A stretch of DNA of 64,000 nt. It comes from Seminavis robusta. Taxonomy: Eukaryota; Bacillariophyta; Bacillariophyceae; Naviculales; Naviculaceae. Both the position numbers and the translations under genes were made by a program. Shown here piece by piece: positions 31,401 through 42,271 of the stretch (the first letter of the stretch is position 1; each line of letters opens with the position of its first letter). The stretch lies in the NCBI GenBank assembly GCA_903772945.1, contig CAICTM010000099.1, positions 57,353 through 121,352 of the forward strand, given 5' to 3'. The notes below the pieces were generated by a model. The model was given only the letters and a program-made list of their open reading frames with translations, did not search any database and had not been told where the DNA came from.

Positions 31401-33013
31401 TGGCCGTCTAGTGGACTGGAACGTAGAGCTGCTGGCATCTTTGCTCCAGACTGTGGTCGCTGCCCGCCAGACACGACGCAAGTCGAAGCGAGGAGGTTTC
31501 TCTGAACCAAAACTTGAGATTCGACAGAGCCAGATGCCTTTTGATGAGTGGGCGCAAGCTATTGATCTCCCCGGGAAGACACAGCGCACGAGTAGGCGAG
31601 GAGACTACAAGGACGTGGAATTGCCCGAAGAAGTCATTTGTCAGCTCCGTACCTTCGTGACGACAATTGCTTGTCTTCATGGGGATAATTCTTTCCACAG
31701 TAAGACATGGTTGATGAGGAAAAGTTTTCCTGGCGATTTTGGATGGGCCGAAATTGAGCTCACTTTGTGTTCTTTTCTGTCGTCGAAGACTTTGATCATG
31801 CGTCGCATGTAACAATGAGTGTGCACAAGCTGCTTCTGCGTGTGATCCAATCCGGCGAAGACTCGTACAGGATAGCCAGTGATCCTCTTACGCACTTTGC
31901 AGGTGCGTGCAGAAAACTTGAGTGTCGCGCCCCTATCATGATTTGCAGCATGTGGCTTACATAGCATCGTCTTTTCCTGTGTCTCCCAGCTGTAATGTCC
32001 GCGCTTTGGCACGATGTGGTAAGTTGTCCTACCTGGAGTGGATGTCTGGTTTTTGGAACCATTGTATTCTCTAATAATGGTGCATTGCATTCCCTGCCTG
32101 TACGTGACACGGTACCGTAGGACCATCGTGGTGTACCCAACTCACAACTCGAAAAAGAAGAGCCAGCTCTAGCCTCGAAGTATGACCACAAGAGCGTTGC
32201 TGAACAGCACGCAATCGTATTGGCCTGGGATCTTCTCATGGAAGACGAATACGCTGACCTTCGAAACACCATCTATACCACTCAAACAGAACTAAAGCGC
32301 TTCCGAACTGTGTTGGTGAATTCCATCTTGTCCACCGATATTATGAGCAAAGATCTCAAGAAATTGAGGAACGAACGCTGGAACTTGGCCTTTTCAGAGG
32401 ATGACAAGTCCGAGCTATCCCCGGAAGATGTCGACATGTACCGGGCTAGTTCTGTTCTGGAGCACTTGATTCAAGCCTCCGATGTTTCGCACACGGTGAG
32501 TCCTCCCGGGCCGGACAGGGCACTCCCTGCCTGCGAAGAAACTCTTGGGACTCATGTGACTGCTTTCTTCTTGCTGTTTCTCTTTAATTACCATTCCAGA
32601 TGCAACATTGGCATGTGTACCGTGCGTGGAACGAACGTCTCTTCAAAGAAATGTACCAAGCTTACCAAGAAGGGCGCTCAGAGAAGGATCCCTCGGAGAG
32701 CTGGTATGAGGGTGAGCTTGGTAAGTACCTTATGGTAGTTCTCTTCGCTTGAAATAATTGAATCATTGTGCCATTATCCATTTGCTTTGTTATCTCAACG
32801 GACGGTCCGCTTGCTCTGGCAGGTTTCTTTGATTTCTATATTATCCCGTTGGCTAAAAAGCTGAACGATTGCGGAGTCTTTGGGGTCTCGAGCACAGAAT
32901 ACTTGGACTTTGCTCTCAAGAATCGAGCCGAGTGGGAAGTCAAAGGGAGGGAAGTCGTCTCATCGATGCTGGATAAAGTCCGCGGAAGTGTTGACAAGGG
33001 GGCTGAGTGTTAA
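28419..33013 (+). CDS. Receptor-type nucleotide cyclase fused to cyclic-nucleotide phosphodiesterase (12 exons)
   Basis: Exons: 28419..30279, 30366..30373, 30480..30486, 30570..30738, 30815..30863, 30987..31002, 31079..31699, 31789..31902, 31990..32018, 32121..32495, 32600..32720, 32823..33013. Together they give 3561 nt, exactly 1186 residues plus stop. Order: acidic cytosolic N-terminus; TM1 (about 64-90); large extracytosolic sensor (about 91-445); TM2 (about 448-472); class III cyclase (about 565-750) with LFADIVGFTAWSS, VETIGDCY and LFGDTVNTAARMES; linker; HD-type PDE (about 880-1175) with HNFDHASH, HDVDHRG and IQASDVSHT. It can thus both make and destroy cyclic nucleotide. Cyclase specificity is unclear: Glu in VETIGD is guanylate-like, but the usual Cys/Asp position before LFGDT is Gln. 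An upstream in-frame ATG at 28335 is less likely. Confidence 0.88.
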
Positions 33014-33722
33014 GATGTCATACCGGTACATACATATGTACATACTTAGATTTTGTGTCTATCCATAAAACCAACCAAAGCTATGGTAGCTTGGCAACTG
33101 TTCAGGTGTGCCGTCTCGTACCATTGTTCGTACCGGTACCGATACTTTTAATTATGTTTTTAGTCAAAATGTGAGCCTGGGTCCTCCCTTTGGGATCTTT
33201 CCAGTAGCTCTCTAAATGTTGTCAGTAATTAGCGACGCGTGACGATCTTGCTCTTTCTTTTGACTAAATGGAATTAAGTTTCCGTCGGGTTCAACGCCAG
33301 CAGGTTGGGCTGACCCTTTGTGAAAATCTCCAAGTTCCTAATTGCCATACTTTTGGCGCAGAAGACAAGGAGATTAGCGGACTGTTGTCGAAGTACCATC
33401 GCACAGATAGAGCACCTCTTGAGCCTGCAAGTCAAAGCAGCGACTGGTGAGAGGATGATTAGAAGTCCACTGCCAAGTGCGGAACCGTTGAAGGATGTGG
33501 TCCAAGGAGGATACCACCTAGCTTACTAGCTGAAGAGATAACTGACCTTTTGTTGGAGAATTACAAAAAGACTGCCAAATTCCACGGCGCTCTCATCCTC
33601 CAGGTTGCCGCTGCCTCTGCAGCCAACTCCATCAGCCGTCGACGCTATAGTTCCACCTTGCATCTTATCGCAACCATTCCTAGTGTCCTACTGTATTGTA
33701 TTCATCGAACTGACAGAGCAAC
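33014..33722. other. Intergenic region
   Basis: About 700 bp with two TACCGGTA sites (33020, 33131) and no recognisable gene. The small frame at 33268..33450 lacks features. Confidence 0.5.
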
Positions 33723-35906
33723 ATGGCGGCTCCTTCGATGAGCGTCGACGAAGGAACCATAACGACGGACGACAACGAGACTTTTCAGGAGTCCATGATT
33801 GAAGATCTGTTCAATGCCGAACAGTTCTCGGAGGTGGACACTTGTGTGGAAATTTTGAGCAGACCCCCGCCCACACCCAGAAAAACCGCCAGTGTTGGAA
33901 GTCGAAGTCGCAAGAGTCATCGATCGAATCATTCCTCCAAGAGTGGCGGCGCTTCTCGCAAGACCAAGAGTCTTCGACGTGCGTCTTCCGGTAGTCAACA
34001 CAGTAAGCGCACTTCCGGAGGAGCCAGTCGGGGCACCGTCCAGGTTCAGATTATGCAGCCCATCGATGAAGATGTCGACAAGCTAGTGCGAGAAGACGTA
34101 CGAAAAATGATTGCCAAAATCAGAAACTCCACGCAGCAAACCAAGACAAAGAGCGAAGCAGGAGAAGACGATGCCAAAAGCGGAAGCGCTTCAACCAAGG
34201 TCGCAGAAAAGTTGGTTCGACCTGGAAAATACGGCGAAGTCGATCTTCGTTCTGCCAGTGCTCAGGCAAGGAAGGAACTCTTTCGAAAAATCAAGAGAGA
34301 AAAGGTCAAGAAAAGACAAACGTCCATTCCTCCGGGAAAGAAGAGAGCACAGGCTTCAGCTAACAACAGCCGATCTGGAAAAGAAGAAGAAGTCCGAGAG
34401 CAACCCGAGGGAACCCAAAATGGGCAATCCCCTCAGAGCATTCAACTCTCAACAAAGGAAGGATACTACAAGAACAAACCAGCTGATCCCAAAGAACAAA
34501 CAAGCGCAGCAGATATCTCCAAAGAGAAAGCCTCCGGCCAAACCAACACGAATTCAACCAAAGAAGGATTGAACAGCAGCGTGGAAAAAGACGTTGACAA
34601 GAATGTTTTGCTAACCGTGGCAGGGGCGGTGGCAAAGGCCGCAGTATCGAAGGAAGCAACCAAGTCTGGTACGCCCGAATCTAGCGAAAAGGATTCGGTA
34701 CATGACGCCACCAGTGATCCATCCAAAGACAAGGATGATAATAAAAAAGAGAACGGAGAAAAGGACGGGACCAGTGCCATGAGTTCGGACAAGGACGCAA
34801 GCGACACAGAGAAGATCCATGAACATGTTCATTCCATGCCCAAGATCGAGAAGCTCAATGAGGCAGACGAATCTGAACCAATTGAGGTCGTGTTGGCAAC
34901 TTTGACAGAACTGGAAGAGGAGAGAAGGAAACTTATGAGGGAGTTTGGAAAGAAACCAGATCCCAGTGTCGAGGAGGAGGAGGAGGATACCAAAGGCAGA
35001 AGGGATGCAGAGGAGCAGGTTTCTTCCGCTTCGAACAATGCCGTTGCATCACATCATGATGAAGATCCACCTGGGACGAGAAGCCCCCCGCCCGATGCCA
35101 GACCAGACCCATCAGAGGTGAAGACACAAGTGCGTGTGATGCATATGGTTCATACGGTTGTTTCGCCGGCTCACAGCGCGGAAAGAGAGCCAGAAGAAGA
35201 AGCACCAATGATCTCAACAAAAACTACTCCACAGTCGCCCACAGACCCTTCAAGGGAACTTGTGGGAGAGCCTGGGCAAGACACTAACACAAGACCCTCA
35301 GAGCCAGCCACCGAGACTGAGAACAGGGCGGAAGCCTCGCCAGAAACCACTGTTCAAAACATTAACGAGGCCACAGAAGAAGAGACCTACTCTCCGACGG
35401 GCGGAGATACAACTACAGGCGACAGCAGTGACGATGGCACAGTGGAGATGGTGCTGGTAACAGATTCGGACAGAGTGAAACAATTGGAATATGAGAATGC
35501 CAAGTTGAAAGACACTCTTTTGTTCTTGCAACACACTGCTGTTGAGAAAGAAAAATACTTTGCCGAACTGGCCTGGTTTGGAAAGAGAAGCGAGGAAGAG
35601 GTGAAAAAATGGAGACCCAACTTCTGGCGTGAGAGACTGTCAGATCTTGGCCCTGAGCTATTTGAAGAGTTTCGAGCTGACGCAATGAGAATTGCAGACC
35701 CTGATGTTGGTGACTGGGAACACGGCTTCAGTTCAGGGTCTCTCGCGATGGCAAGATTGTTGCTGGGCCTTTCACACGCGGTGGAAGACGAAAACATTTG
35801 CGCATTCCATGATCCAGATCAGCCTTGCACAAAACATTGTGTGACATGCACAGTCGCGGAGCAAAGGGCACGTGAGCTAGCCGATTTTCCGGTGCTGGAC
35901 CCTTAG
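33723..35906 (+). CDS. Disordered coiled-coil protein of unknown function
   Basis: Intronless, 727 residues, mostly charged and low-complexity. Residues 60-105 are Ser/Arg/Lys-rich, 110-200 are basic and helical, and 200-570 are Lys/Glu/Ser-rich disorder. A predicted coiled coil (VKQLEYENAKLKDTLLFLQH) lies near 580-610. The C-terminal ~110 residues look folded, with Trp-rich segments (AELAWFGKRS, WRPNFWRERL, VGDWEHGFSSG) and a Cys/His cluster (CAFHDPDQPCTKHCVTC) that could bind a metal. I recognise no named family. The conserved-looking C-terminus with a long disordered lead suggests a scaffold or cytoskeletal adaptor (inference). It converges with the SET-domain gene. Confidence 0.75.
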   Translation: MAAPSMSVDEGTITTDDNETFQESMIEDLFNAEQFSEVDTCVEILSRPPPTPRKTASVGSRSRKSHRSNHSSKSGGASRKTKSLRRASSGSQHSKRTSGGASRGTVQVQIMQPIDEDVDKLVREDVRKMIAKIRNSTQQTKTKSEAGEDDAKSGSASTKVAEKLVRPGKYGEVDLRSASAQARKELFRKIKREKVKKRQTSIPPGKKRAQASANNSRSGKEEEVREQPEGTQNGQSPQSIQLSTKEGYYKNKPADPKEQTSAADISKEKASGQTNTNSTKEGLNSSVEKDVDKNVLLTVAGAVAKAAVSKEATKSGTPESSEKDSVHDATSDPSKDKDDNKKENGEKDGTSAMSSDKDASDTEKIHEHVHSMPKIEKLNEADESEPIEVVLATLTELEEERRKLMREFGKKPDPSVEEEEEDTKGRRDAEEQVSSASNNAVASHHDEDPPGTRSPPPDARPDPSEVKTQVRVMHMVHTVVSPAHSAEREPEEEAPMISTKTTPQSPTDPSRELVGEPGQDTNTRPSEPATETENRAEASPETTVQNINEATEEETYSPTGGDTTTGDSSDDGTVEMVLVTDSDRVKQLEYENAKLKDTLLFLQHTAVEKEKYFAELAWFGKRSEEEVKKWRPNFWRERLSDLGPELFEEFRADAMRIADPDVGDWEHGFSSGSLAMARLLLGLSHAVEDENICAFHDPDQPCTKHCVTCTVAEQRARELADFPVLDP

Positions 35907-36292
35907 GAAAGGTTGATGCCAAGGAAACAGCCCCGACTTCCTTCGGCTCGTTAGGCAACCAGAGACGACTCATGTGCAATGCACTGTTATACTTCTAGTT
36001 CTGTTCTGATACCTGTTTACTGGCTCTGTCAAACATAGCGAGTGCTGGGGAGCACTTACGATGTGACCCTTTTGTCGAGGACACTTGGCTTGCAAGTGTT
36101 GGAATCTGGCATCTTGAAAGCAACTTTCGTCAACTCTTAAAGATGTGAGTGGGACAAGTAGAATATGTAGCAATCGGCAAGCACACAAAGGCACTTCAAT
36201 AAACGAAAGACATCCAGTAATTGTTTATTCTATTGTACAGTACAAATACAGCGGCGCGATATCGATCTTTGACCCACCGCGACAAAGCATGC
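35907..36292. other. Convergent 3' intergenic region
   Basis: 386 bp between two stops. Both 3' UTRs are expected here; no gene seen. Confidence 0.5.
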
Positions 36293-39100
36293 CTAGTCCG
36301 AAGCAGGGACATCATCTGGTTGTTTTTTCCAATGGAACTCTTGGATCGGAAGGTGAAACTGGGACATGAATGGTGCCGGGTCTTCGCCGTCATAGATGTT
36401 TGCCAGCATTTCAGCATTGGTCTCGTCTATTTGACCGCAGTACGTACCCGCAACCAACCGAAGCTGGCCTCCCTCGTTGTCGTTCGCGCTGGTCTTGTGG
36501 TAGCCCCAGTCTCCAAGAACGTACGCGACATCATGCTGGTATTTGACTGATATTTCAATGTTTGCGTCATCACTGATAACATCGAGCTCTGGCTTGGTTC
36601 CGTCGACTGTGATGATCGGGAAAATGAGGTTGTAAGCTTTCTTGCCTGAAGCATAGACGTCAGCATGTGTAAAGCTATTGTCAGCTTCGGAGAGGCCCAT
36701 CCAACTCATGTGGAAACAGGTGGTGTGGTTCAAACCAAAAAATTCTCCGAGGGAACCCAACGCCTCGTCGAACCCAAGATCCAACATTGTACGATAAACA
36801 CTTGCCCGAGCAGCCTCATTCCAGGCTGCAACATAATGCATGTTGAACTTCCACGCCGTGTTCTTGTACCGATGAGCAAACCACTCCTCTTCATCTGTCA
36901 TTCGAAGGACGTGCCACCCGTCATTATCAAGGTACGTATCAGAAACCAACCTTTCATATAGACCTGTGATGCCTCTCTCTTCCGCGTATTCTCGCATCTT
37001 CGCGGAGAATCCCGTGGGCAAACCAACGCGCATTACCCCATCGGCCACTCTCTCACCGTTGTGCGCCCATCTTAGCTCGTCAATTTCGCCAGGCTTCAAT
37101 GGCGCATCTGTGTTTGCCAGCTTGTACACAGCCTCTTGATCCCATTTAACAGGGTAGAATGACGGAGGCACCTCAATCTCATGGCGAAACTCTGACTTCT
37201 GGTCAGAATTCTTGAATGCCTCCCATGCCTGTTCCCAAGCCTTGCCGTAATTAATGTATATTTCCTCTCCCGGTTGGATCTCACGAAGCGCCACAAACTC
37301 CATCATGAGTTTGCCGCTCTCATTCAAAACGTCCAGGGGGTGCAAATCAAGCCACTCTTTGGCATCCCGAAAGAGCTGCGACTTGTGTTCGGGCCATCGA
37401 ATCATGGCATTAGGCTCTTTCCCATTGTGGTTGATGAAGCTCACACCAGGAGCAATTGGCACCAACAAAATTGGAGACCCATCTTTTCCGTAGGCATAGT
37501 TCAACAAGAGCTCCTGCCCAACAACCTTGTCAAAGTTCAGGACATTTCTCAGTATAGGGGTCGATTCGTCGGCTTCGTAAATGATCAAATCGTCGCGCTT
37601 GAGTACCAACAACGGAGCCGACGCAATGACTCCCCCCTTGGCAATAGCTCGAGTTGCAAAGGCACCACGACCAGCGTCTGGAATGGTGGATTCACCTGCG
37701 CGCAGATTATCCATGCAAAGACCATTTCTCTGGAGCCATGCCGGGGGCCTGCTTCCGGCTTTCTTGTTTCCCGTTTCCGTTTGATAGAGCGCCCTCTCCA
37801 GCATGCGTTTCTCATATTCCTGTTGTAGCACGAACTCTTTCTTTTCAACGCCGTTATCGACAATCTCCTTCATTTCCTCCAGGTCCCAATAGTATTCCTT
37901 ATGACCATTGAAGAAAGTAACTTCGTACGTTTCTGCTGCTTCGTCGTAGTGTGTGACGGTTCCCCTGGCCCAGTGCTCTTCTTCGAGTTGATCCACGACA
38001 AAAGTGCCAATAGGGAACATTTGGTGTTCCTTGGTTGGTTCCGTAGTTGTAGTAGTAGCGGTGGTGCTGGTTGTTTCTTCTTCCTGAGATGCCTCGGCTG
38101 TTTTGGAATTTTCAACGGTGGCCTGATCATTTCTACTTCTCCTTTTGGCCTCCTCAACAAGCTCCTTTTGAAATTTTCGGTAAAGGCTGTGATGCAGCGC
38201 CTCTTCCATGCCTGCGAGTCTATTTCGTTTTTCTTCTTCGGTGGGAATATAAACATCCTGGCCATCGTGAAAGTCTTCTGGTGTCTGCGCAAATTCAACA
38301 AAACCATGTTTGTGCTTGAACTGGTGGCGATAATGCCAGGCGTCGCCATAGTCCAAGAAGAGCTCTGAACCCTTGGGAATATCCCTGGTGGCCTGATAGG
38401 TGACCCCGTAGTTTTGTGAGTATGGTGGTGCGACGGGATAGGGCCAGTCGGCTTGATTACCGGTGGGGTCTCTATCAATGTTGGCCAATTCCTGTTGACT
38501 GTTTGCCATGGAAGCAATCCCAGGAACAAATGCACTGACTTGGTCTCCTTGAGCATCGATAAAAGGATATTCCGTTGCAGAATTGAGGCCTTCCTCAATG
38601 TCGTAATGCGAGGGATGAATGGAAGGAAATGCTTCATCGGAAGAGTGCCAAAAAGCTTCTGGTTCTTCAGGGTAAACATAACCAAGCCATGAAAGGAAGC
38701 GCTGATTGCCACGATACGGCAACGTCTTGAACTTGTCAACGATCGTGATAAAGAGCTCTTCTTCCCCAATAGTGGACCCAGCAGGGATGTCATTGCCAAC
38801 AAACAAACCGAGGCCCGCATTCGGAATGGTAGAACGAGCAAGATACAAACCGCAAGTTCCAAAGTCAGACTGACTGTCACCACTGCCGGTAGCACCAGCC
38901 GCAGTACTGGCATTCACAGCATTGGAGACTTCTTCGTCAGCAGCTCGAGGTCGTTCCGCCAAGCACTGAGGATCCTCTGCCCCACAAGAAGGAGCCTCTT
39001 GAACTTGAAGAGTAGTCTCGGTAGTAGTCTCTCCCTGTGCCATCAATGGCAACAGATATAGTGCCCACTGCAGGGCAAGAACCAATGAAGGCAAGCGCAT
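36293..39100 (-). CDS. Secreted protein with two SET-like domains, a Tudor-like insert and an oxygenase-like C-terminus
   Basis: Intronless, 935 residues. Residues 1-22 are a signal peptide. SET-like domain 1 spans about 84-260, from LARSTIPNAGLGLFVGNDIP to ELFLDYGDAW. Residues 363-415 look like a small SH3/Tudor or Agenet barrel (GTFVVDQLEEEHWARGTVTH...YEVTFFNGHKEYYWDL). SET-like domain 2 spans about 466-625, with IPDAGRGAFATRAIAKGG, SFINHNG and EIYINYGKAW. The last part (about 725-920) contains H812-x-D814 in FTHADVYASGKKAYNLIFP and a later His868 (GYHKT), compatible with a 2-oxoglutarate/Fe(II)-type facial triad (inference). SET proteins transfer methyl groups to lysine; here a lumenal or extracellular location is implied by the signal. 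No membrane helix or ER-retention signal is visible. Confidence 0.75.
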   Translation of the reverse strand: MRLPSLVLALQWALYLLPLMAQGETTTETTLQVQEAPSCGAEDPQCLAERPRAADEEVSNAVNASTAAGATGSGDSQSDFGTCGLYLARSTIPNAGLGLFVGNDIPAGSTIGEEELFITIVDKFKTLPYRGNQRFLSWLGYVYPEEPEAFWHSSDEAFPSIHPSHYDIEEGLNSATEYPFIDAQGDQVSAFVPGIASMANSQQELANIDRDPTGNQADWPYPVAPPYSQNYGVTYQATRDIPKGSELFLDYGDAWHYRHQFKHKHGFVEFAQTPEDFHDGQDVYIPTEEEKRNRLAGMEEALHHSLYRKFQKELVEEAKRRSRNDQATVENSKTAEASQEEETTSTTATTTTTEPTKEHQMFPIGTFVVDQLEEEHWARGTVTHYDEAAETYEVTFFNGHKEYYWDLEEMKEIVDNGVEKKEFVLQQEYEKRMLERALYQTETGNKKAGSRPPAWLQRNGLCMDNLRAGESTIPDAGRGAFATRAIAKGGVIASAPLLVLKRDDLIIYEADESTPILRNVLNFDKVVGQELLLNYAYGKDGSPILLVPIAPGVSFINHNGKEPNAMIRWPEHKSQLFRDAKEWLDLHPLDVLNESGKLMMEFVALREIQPGEEIYINYGKAWEQAWEAFKNSDQKSEFRHEIEVPPSFYPVKWDQEAVYKLANTDAPLKPGEIDELRWAHNGERVADGVMRVGLPTGFSAKMREYAEERGITGLYERLVSDTYLDNDGWHVLRMTDEEEWFAHRYKNTAWKFNMHYVAAWNEAARASVYRTMLDLGFDEALGSLGEFFGLNHTTCFHMSWMGLSEADNSFTHADVYASGKKAYNLIFPIITVDGTKPELDVISDDANIEISVKYQHDVAYVLGDWGYHKTSANDNEGGQLRLVAGTYCGQIDETNAEMLANIYDGEDPAPFMSQFHLPIQEFHWKKQPDDVPASD

Positions 39101-40140
39101 CTTCTGTTTCTCTTGTGCTGGCTAAAAGCTAGCTTAGTTAGAAGAAATGAGAAACTTTTTGTTTTGACCGCGCTGCGAGAATCTTGCAGAGAGCGTCCAC
39201 AACAAGAAGCACAGCGAGGTGAAAAATTGACCAGACTTCCCATTGCCGGCCGCAGTTCGGATGTGATCTTTCGGCCAGTCCGAAATTTGGCACGCAGGCT
39301 CGATCGTTTGGCACGACATTGGTTTTGGCAACAAAGTTGCCGCTATCATGGTAGCTGCTCCTTTCCTATTTGTATTGGCTTCACAATAAACCTGCCGGTA
39401 GTTCCTTTCACAAAGTGGGCTCAGCTGTGGCCTTTTTATGACGCTGCGATCACATTCATATTTCCCAACAGATGAGCTATTTTACAACTAGCTAGCCATG
39501 GAGAGGGAAGGTGTTCTGTAGCTATGACTGGACTCGACTCTCGCTCCCCTCCCCTGGCTGCCATTGGTTGGCAAAGAAGCAGCCCAAGCAAGGAAACCAA
39601 AAGCAGACTCAACAAAAACTGTCGTACCGGTAGCATGCATGCAAGTTGTTCATCATTGGACGTTTTCGTCAAGCCAAGCAAACAGCCAGTTCGAAGTGAC
39701 TGATTCTTTGGTTATGCTACCATTGAATTTCCTTATGGAGTAGCTAAGTTACCGGTAACGGTACCTACTCTCTTGTTTTCAGACAAGCAAGTTCGTTGAG
39801 ACTGGCTGGTAGGAACATCTCTTCTGCTGTGAAAGTGAGGTACTGCTATGGTGGGCGGCTCTTCACTCCTGCTGTTCGTCGTCTGGTCTCCCGTCTCCAT
39901 GATGATCCCTGGCTTCAGCTGACCCCTAGCCTACAGGCTACGTTAGTGGCACCTTTCTTTGAAACTTGCACTGGGTTACAAACAGTTGATAGCTTACTTT
40001 AATAATCCATTCACAAACCAGTGCCCATGATTGGGCCATCTGGCCCTACTGGTGACGGTTGTTAGTGTGGTTACTTTATTGGGAGTTGGGTTGCCAAAAC
40101 CAAAGGTATTTATTGCTAAAATATTGCGTAATCTGTCAGT
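39101..40140. other. Intergenic region
   Basis: Upstream of the SET-domain gene and of the tRNA. Two TACCGGTA sites (about 39625, 39750). A hydrophobic 81-codon minus frame at 39436..39681 has no further support. Confidence 0.5.
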
Positions 40141-40212
40141 TCTCTCGTAGTGAAGTGGTTATCACTCTTGACTTTGAATCAAGCATCCCAAGTTCGAATC
40201 TTGGCGAGAGAA
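40141..40212 (+). tRNA. tRNA-Gln (anticodon UUG)
   Basis: A full cloverleaf can be drawn: 7-bp acceptor stem TCTCTCG/CGAGAGA (40141-40147 with 40205-40211), D stem GTGA/TCAC with an 8-nt loop, anticodon stem CTTGA/TCAAG with loop CTTTGAA (anticodon TTG), 4-nt variable loop, T stem CCAAG/CTTGG with loop TTCGAAT, and discriminator A. The core closely resembles other eukaryotic tRNA-Gln. No intron. A T-rich stretch directly after it (TTGTTTTC) should end Pol III transcription. Confidence 0.95.
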
Positions 40213-42271
40213 TTGTTTTCTTGGGGTTTTCACTTTTGTACTGTACCGCTAAACCTTTCTCGACTGAAATGTGGGATGCTTTCAGAAGAAGATGGGCACG
40301 GTGGATGTTTATTGGAAGACCAACACGAGTTTCGACCGCTGCTATCTGTGTTGAAAGTTATCACATGTACATGTATGTAGCCATTTCCGCTACAAGGTCG
40401 ATTTTGCTTCCACCCCACATGCAATCCCCTAGTAATTGTATTAATAGTAGTCTGGCAACACACATTCCTTGCTTTGGCTGCGCCATTGCACCAGCAATAT
40501 CATAATATCATAGGACAACCATCATTCTCATCATCCATTCAGGTTACCGTTCGTGTCAAACGATGCAAGTACAAAAACATTCGCTGACTGGACTCGTCAC
40601 TCACCCCAGGTTTTCTGCTTTCCCAGCATCGCTCGGTGGCAGTTGATCCATGGAGGTCCCACGAAAGATTCAATGGAATCTTTGGGGTTGATGGGAAGGG
40701 GGGCTAAGTTGTGTACCCATACTAGCTAGTAGCTCTGTATCTTCGCTCTCTGCCTGCTCCATTGTCACTACAGTACCATACCGTAAGTAGCAGCATTGAT
40801 CCTCATTGGTTTCTCGGTGGCTGACTCTTGTGGAGTCCAGTAGAATAGCTTGTAGAATCGAATCCAGCCAGCTAGCCAGAGAGTCTTGGTTTTGCTCGTA
40901 AATAAAGGCTTCGTTTTGGTACCGCAAACACACCAAACGTTTTCTCGATGCGAGCGACGATACAGTACCTCACAGGTTGCAGCAACGGACACAACAATCG
41001 AAGGAGGTGCTACATGTAACCTACTCAGAGCTACTAGCTAGCTAGTACTGGCAACAAAGAAACCGTACAGTACCAGCACAGCCAGGAGCCCGGAAGTAAA
41101 TCTGAAAGCTTGAACGCAACATCAACAAGTACGGATGCTCGGTTGAGGTCATTTACAAGAACAGCAAGACACTTTCTTTGTGGACTTATTTCAACCTCCC
41201 CATCTAGATCTCCGACATTTATTTATTTATTTTACGGTCAAAGTTCCAACTTTGTTAAGGAAATTTTGCTGTAATCTGCTGCATGAAACCTTAGCGTTTC
41301 ACGTACACTCAGTAGTCTACCGGTACTGCTTTCTTTTCTCTGGAGTTCTCCTTTTTCTTCACTGTGTAGCTACATGTACTATTAATAGTACTGTGTAGCT
41401 GCTATGTAGTGTGTGGTGTGTCTGGAAGACTTACAAAGGACTGTGCTGACTTTGGGTGCTGAGTGCTGAGAGCTGTGCTGCTGTGCTGAGCTGCTGAGCT
41501 GCTGAGCTGAGCTTGGTGCTTGCATTGGTGCTAACTGGTGGTGCCCTCTCCCAACTCTCAACAGTTGCTGTACAGTCTACCACCGTAAGATAACAGAATC
41601 TGATACTGGGAGGAAACTAAAAGCAGTCCTGCACTTAAGTCATCAAACCATTCAACGCATTCATTGTGTCTTATGCAAAAGTAAATTTTGTTGAAGTGCG
41701 TGGCACGTGGCACCATGGCACATGCTAGTCGTACCAGTAGCAGCAGAGCGAGGACGTGGGACCAGCACACCAGCACTGGTGTGGTAGTTGGACCTGTCGA
41801 ACCATAAAGAAGAACTCCGAGGAAAAAGACTGCTTCCAGTTTGCTCACATATAAGGTTTCACGATCAATGCAATATTGTTGACCGCAATTGTTACGGGTT
41901 GTACGAACTTTTGGGTTCCAGGCAACAGGCAGTCATAATCAGGAGAAAGACTTACTTAGTCGTCTCCACAGTCCAGAGTAGTTCTCTGTTCAATTCGGAT
42001 CCTTCGGGTCATTTCAGTAAATCTAACCCGCCAAACTGCATTGGAGGCAGCTCACATTTTGACCAATGCCTGCCTTCCTTGGTCCGTCGTGCAAGGTTTG
42101 ATGGGCTGTGCAGCGTTTGGCTTCCGTGGCCACATACAATTTTGTATTGCCACACCGACGAGTCCACCAGTATTTGCATTGCGGTCCCTGCACGATTTAC
42201 GAGCAGCTCCAATTCACCAACTTCATCGGTCGAAACGCCCACAAATTTCAATCATTCTAATCGCAACTACC
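40213..42271. other. Intergenic region with GCTGA microsatellite
   Basis: About 2 kb without a supported gene. It contains a degenerate CTGCTGAG/GCTGTGCTGAG repeat at about 41446-41515, TACCGGTA at about 41319 and a GCTAGCTAGCTAG run near 41035. Confidence 0.5.

Noticed and set aside
39436-39681. 81-codon minus frame with a hydrophobic stretch
   Set aside because: One hydrophobic run alone is weak evidence, and there is no supporting context or family.
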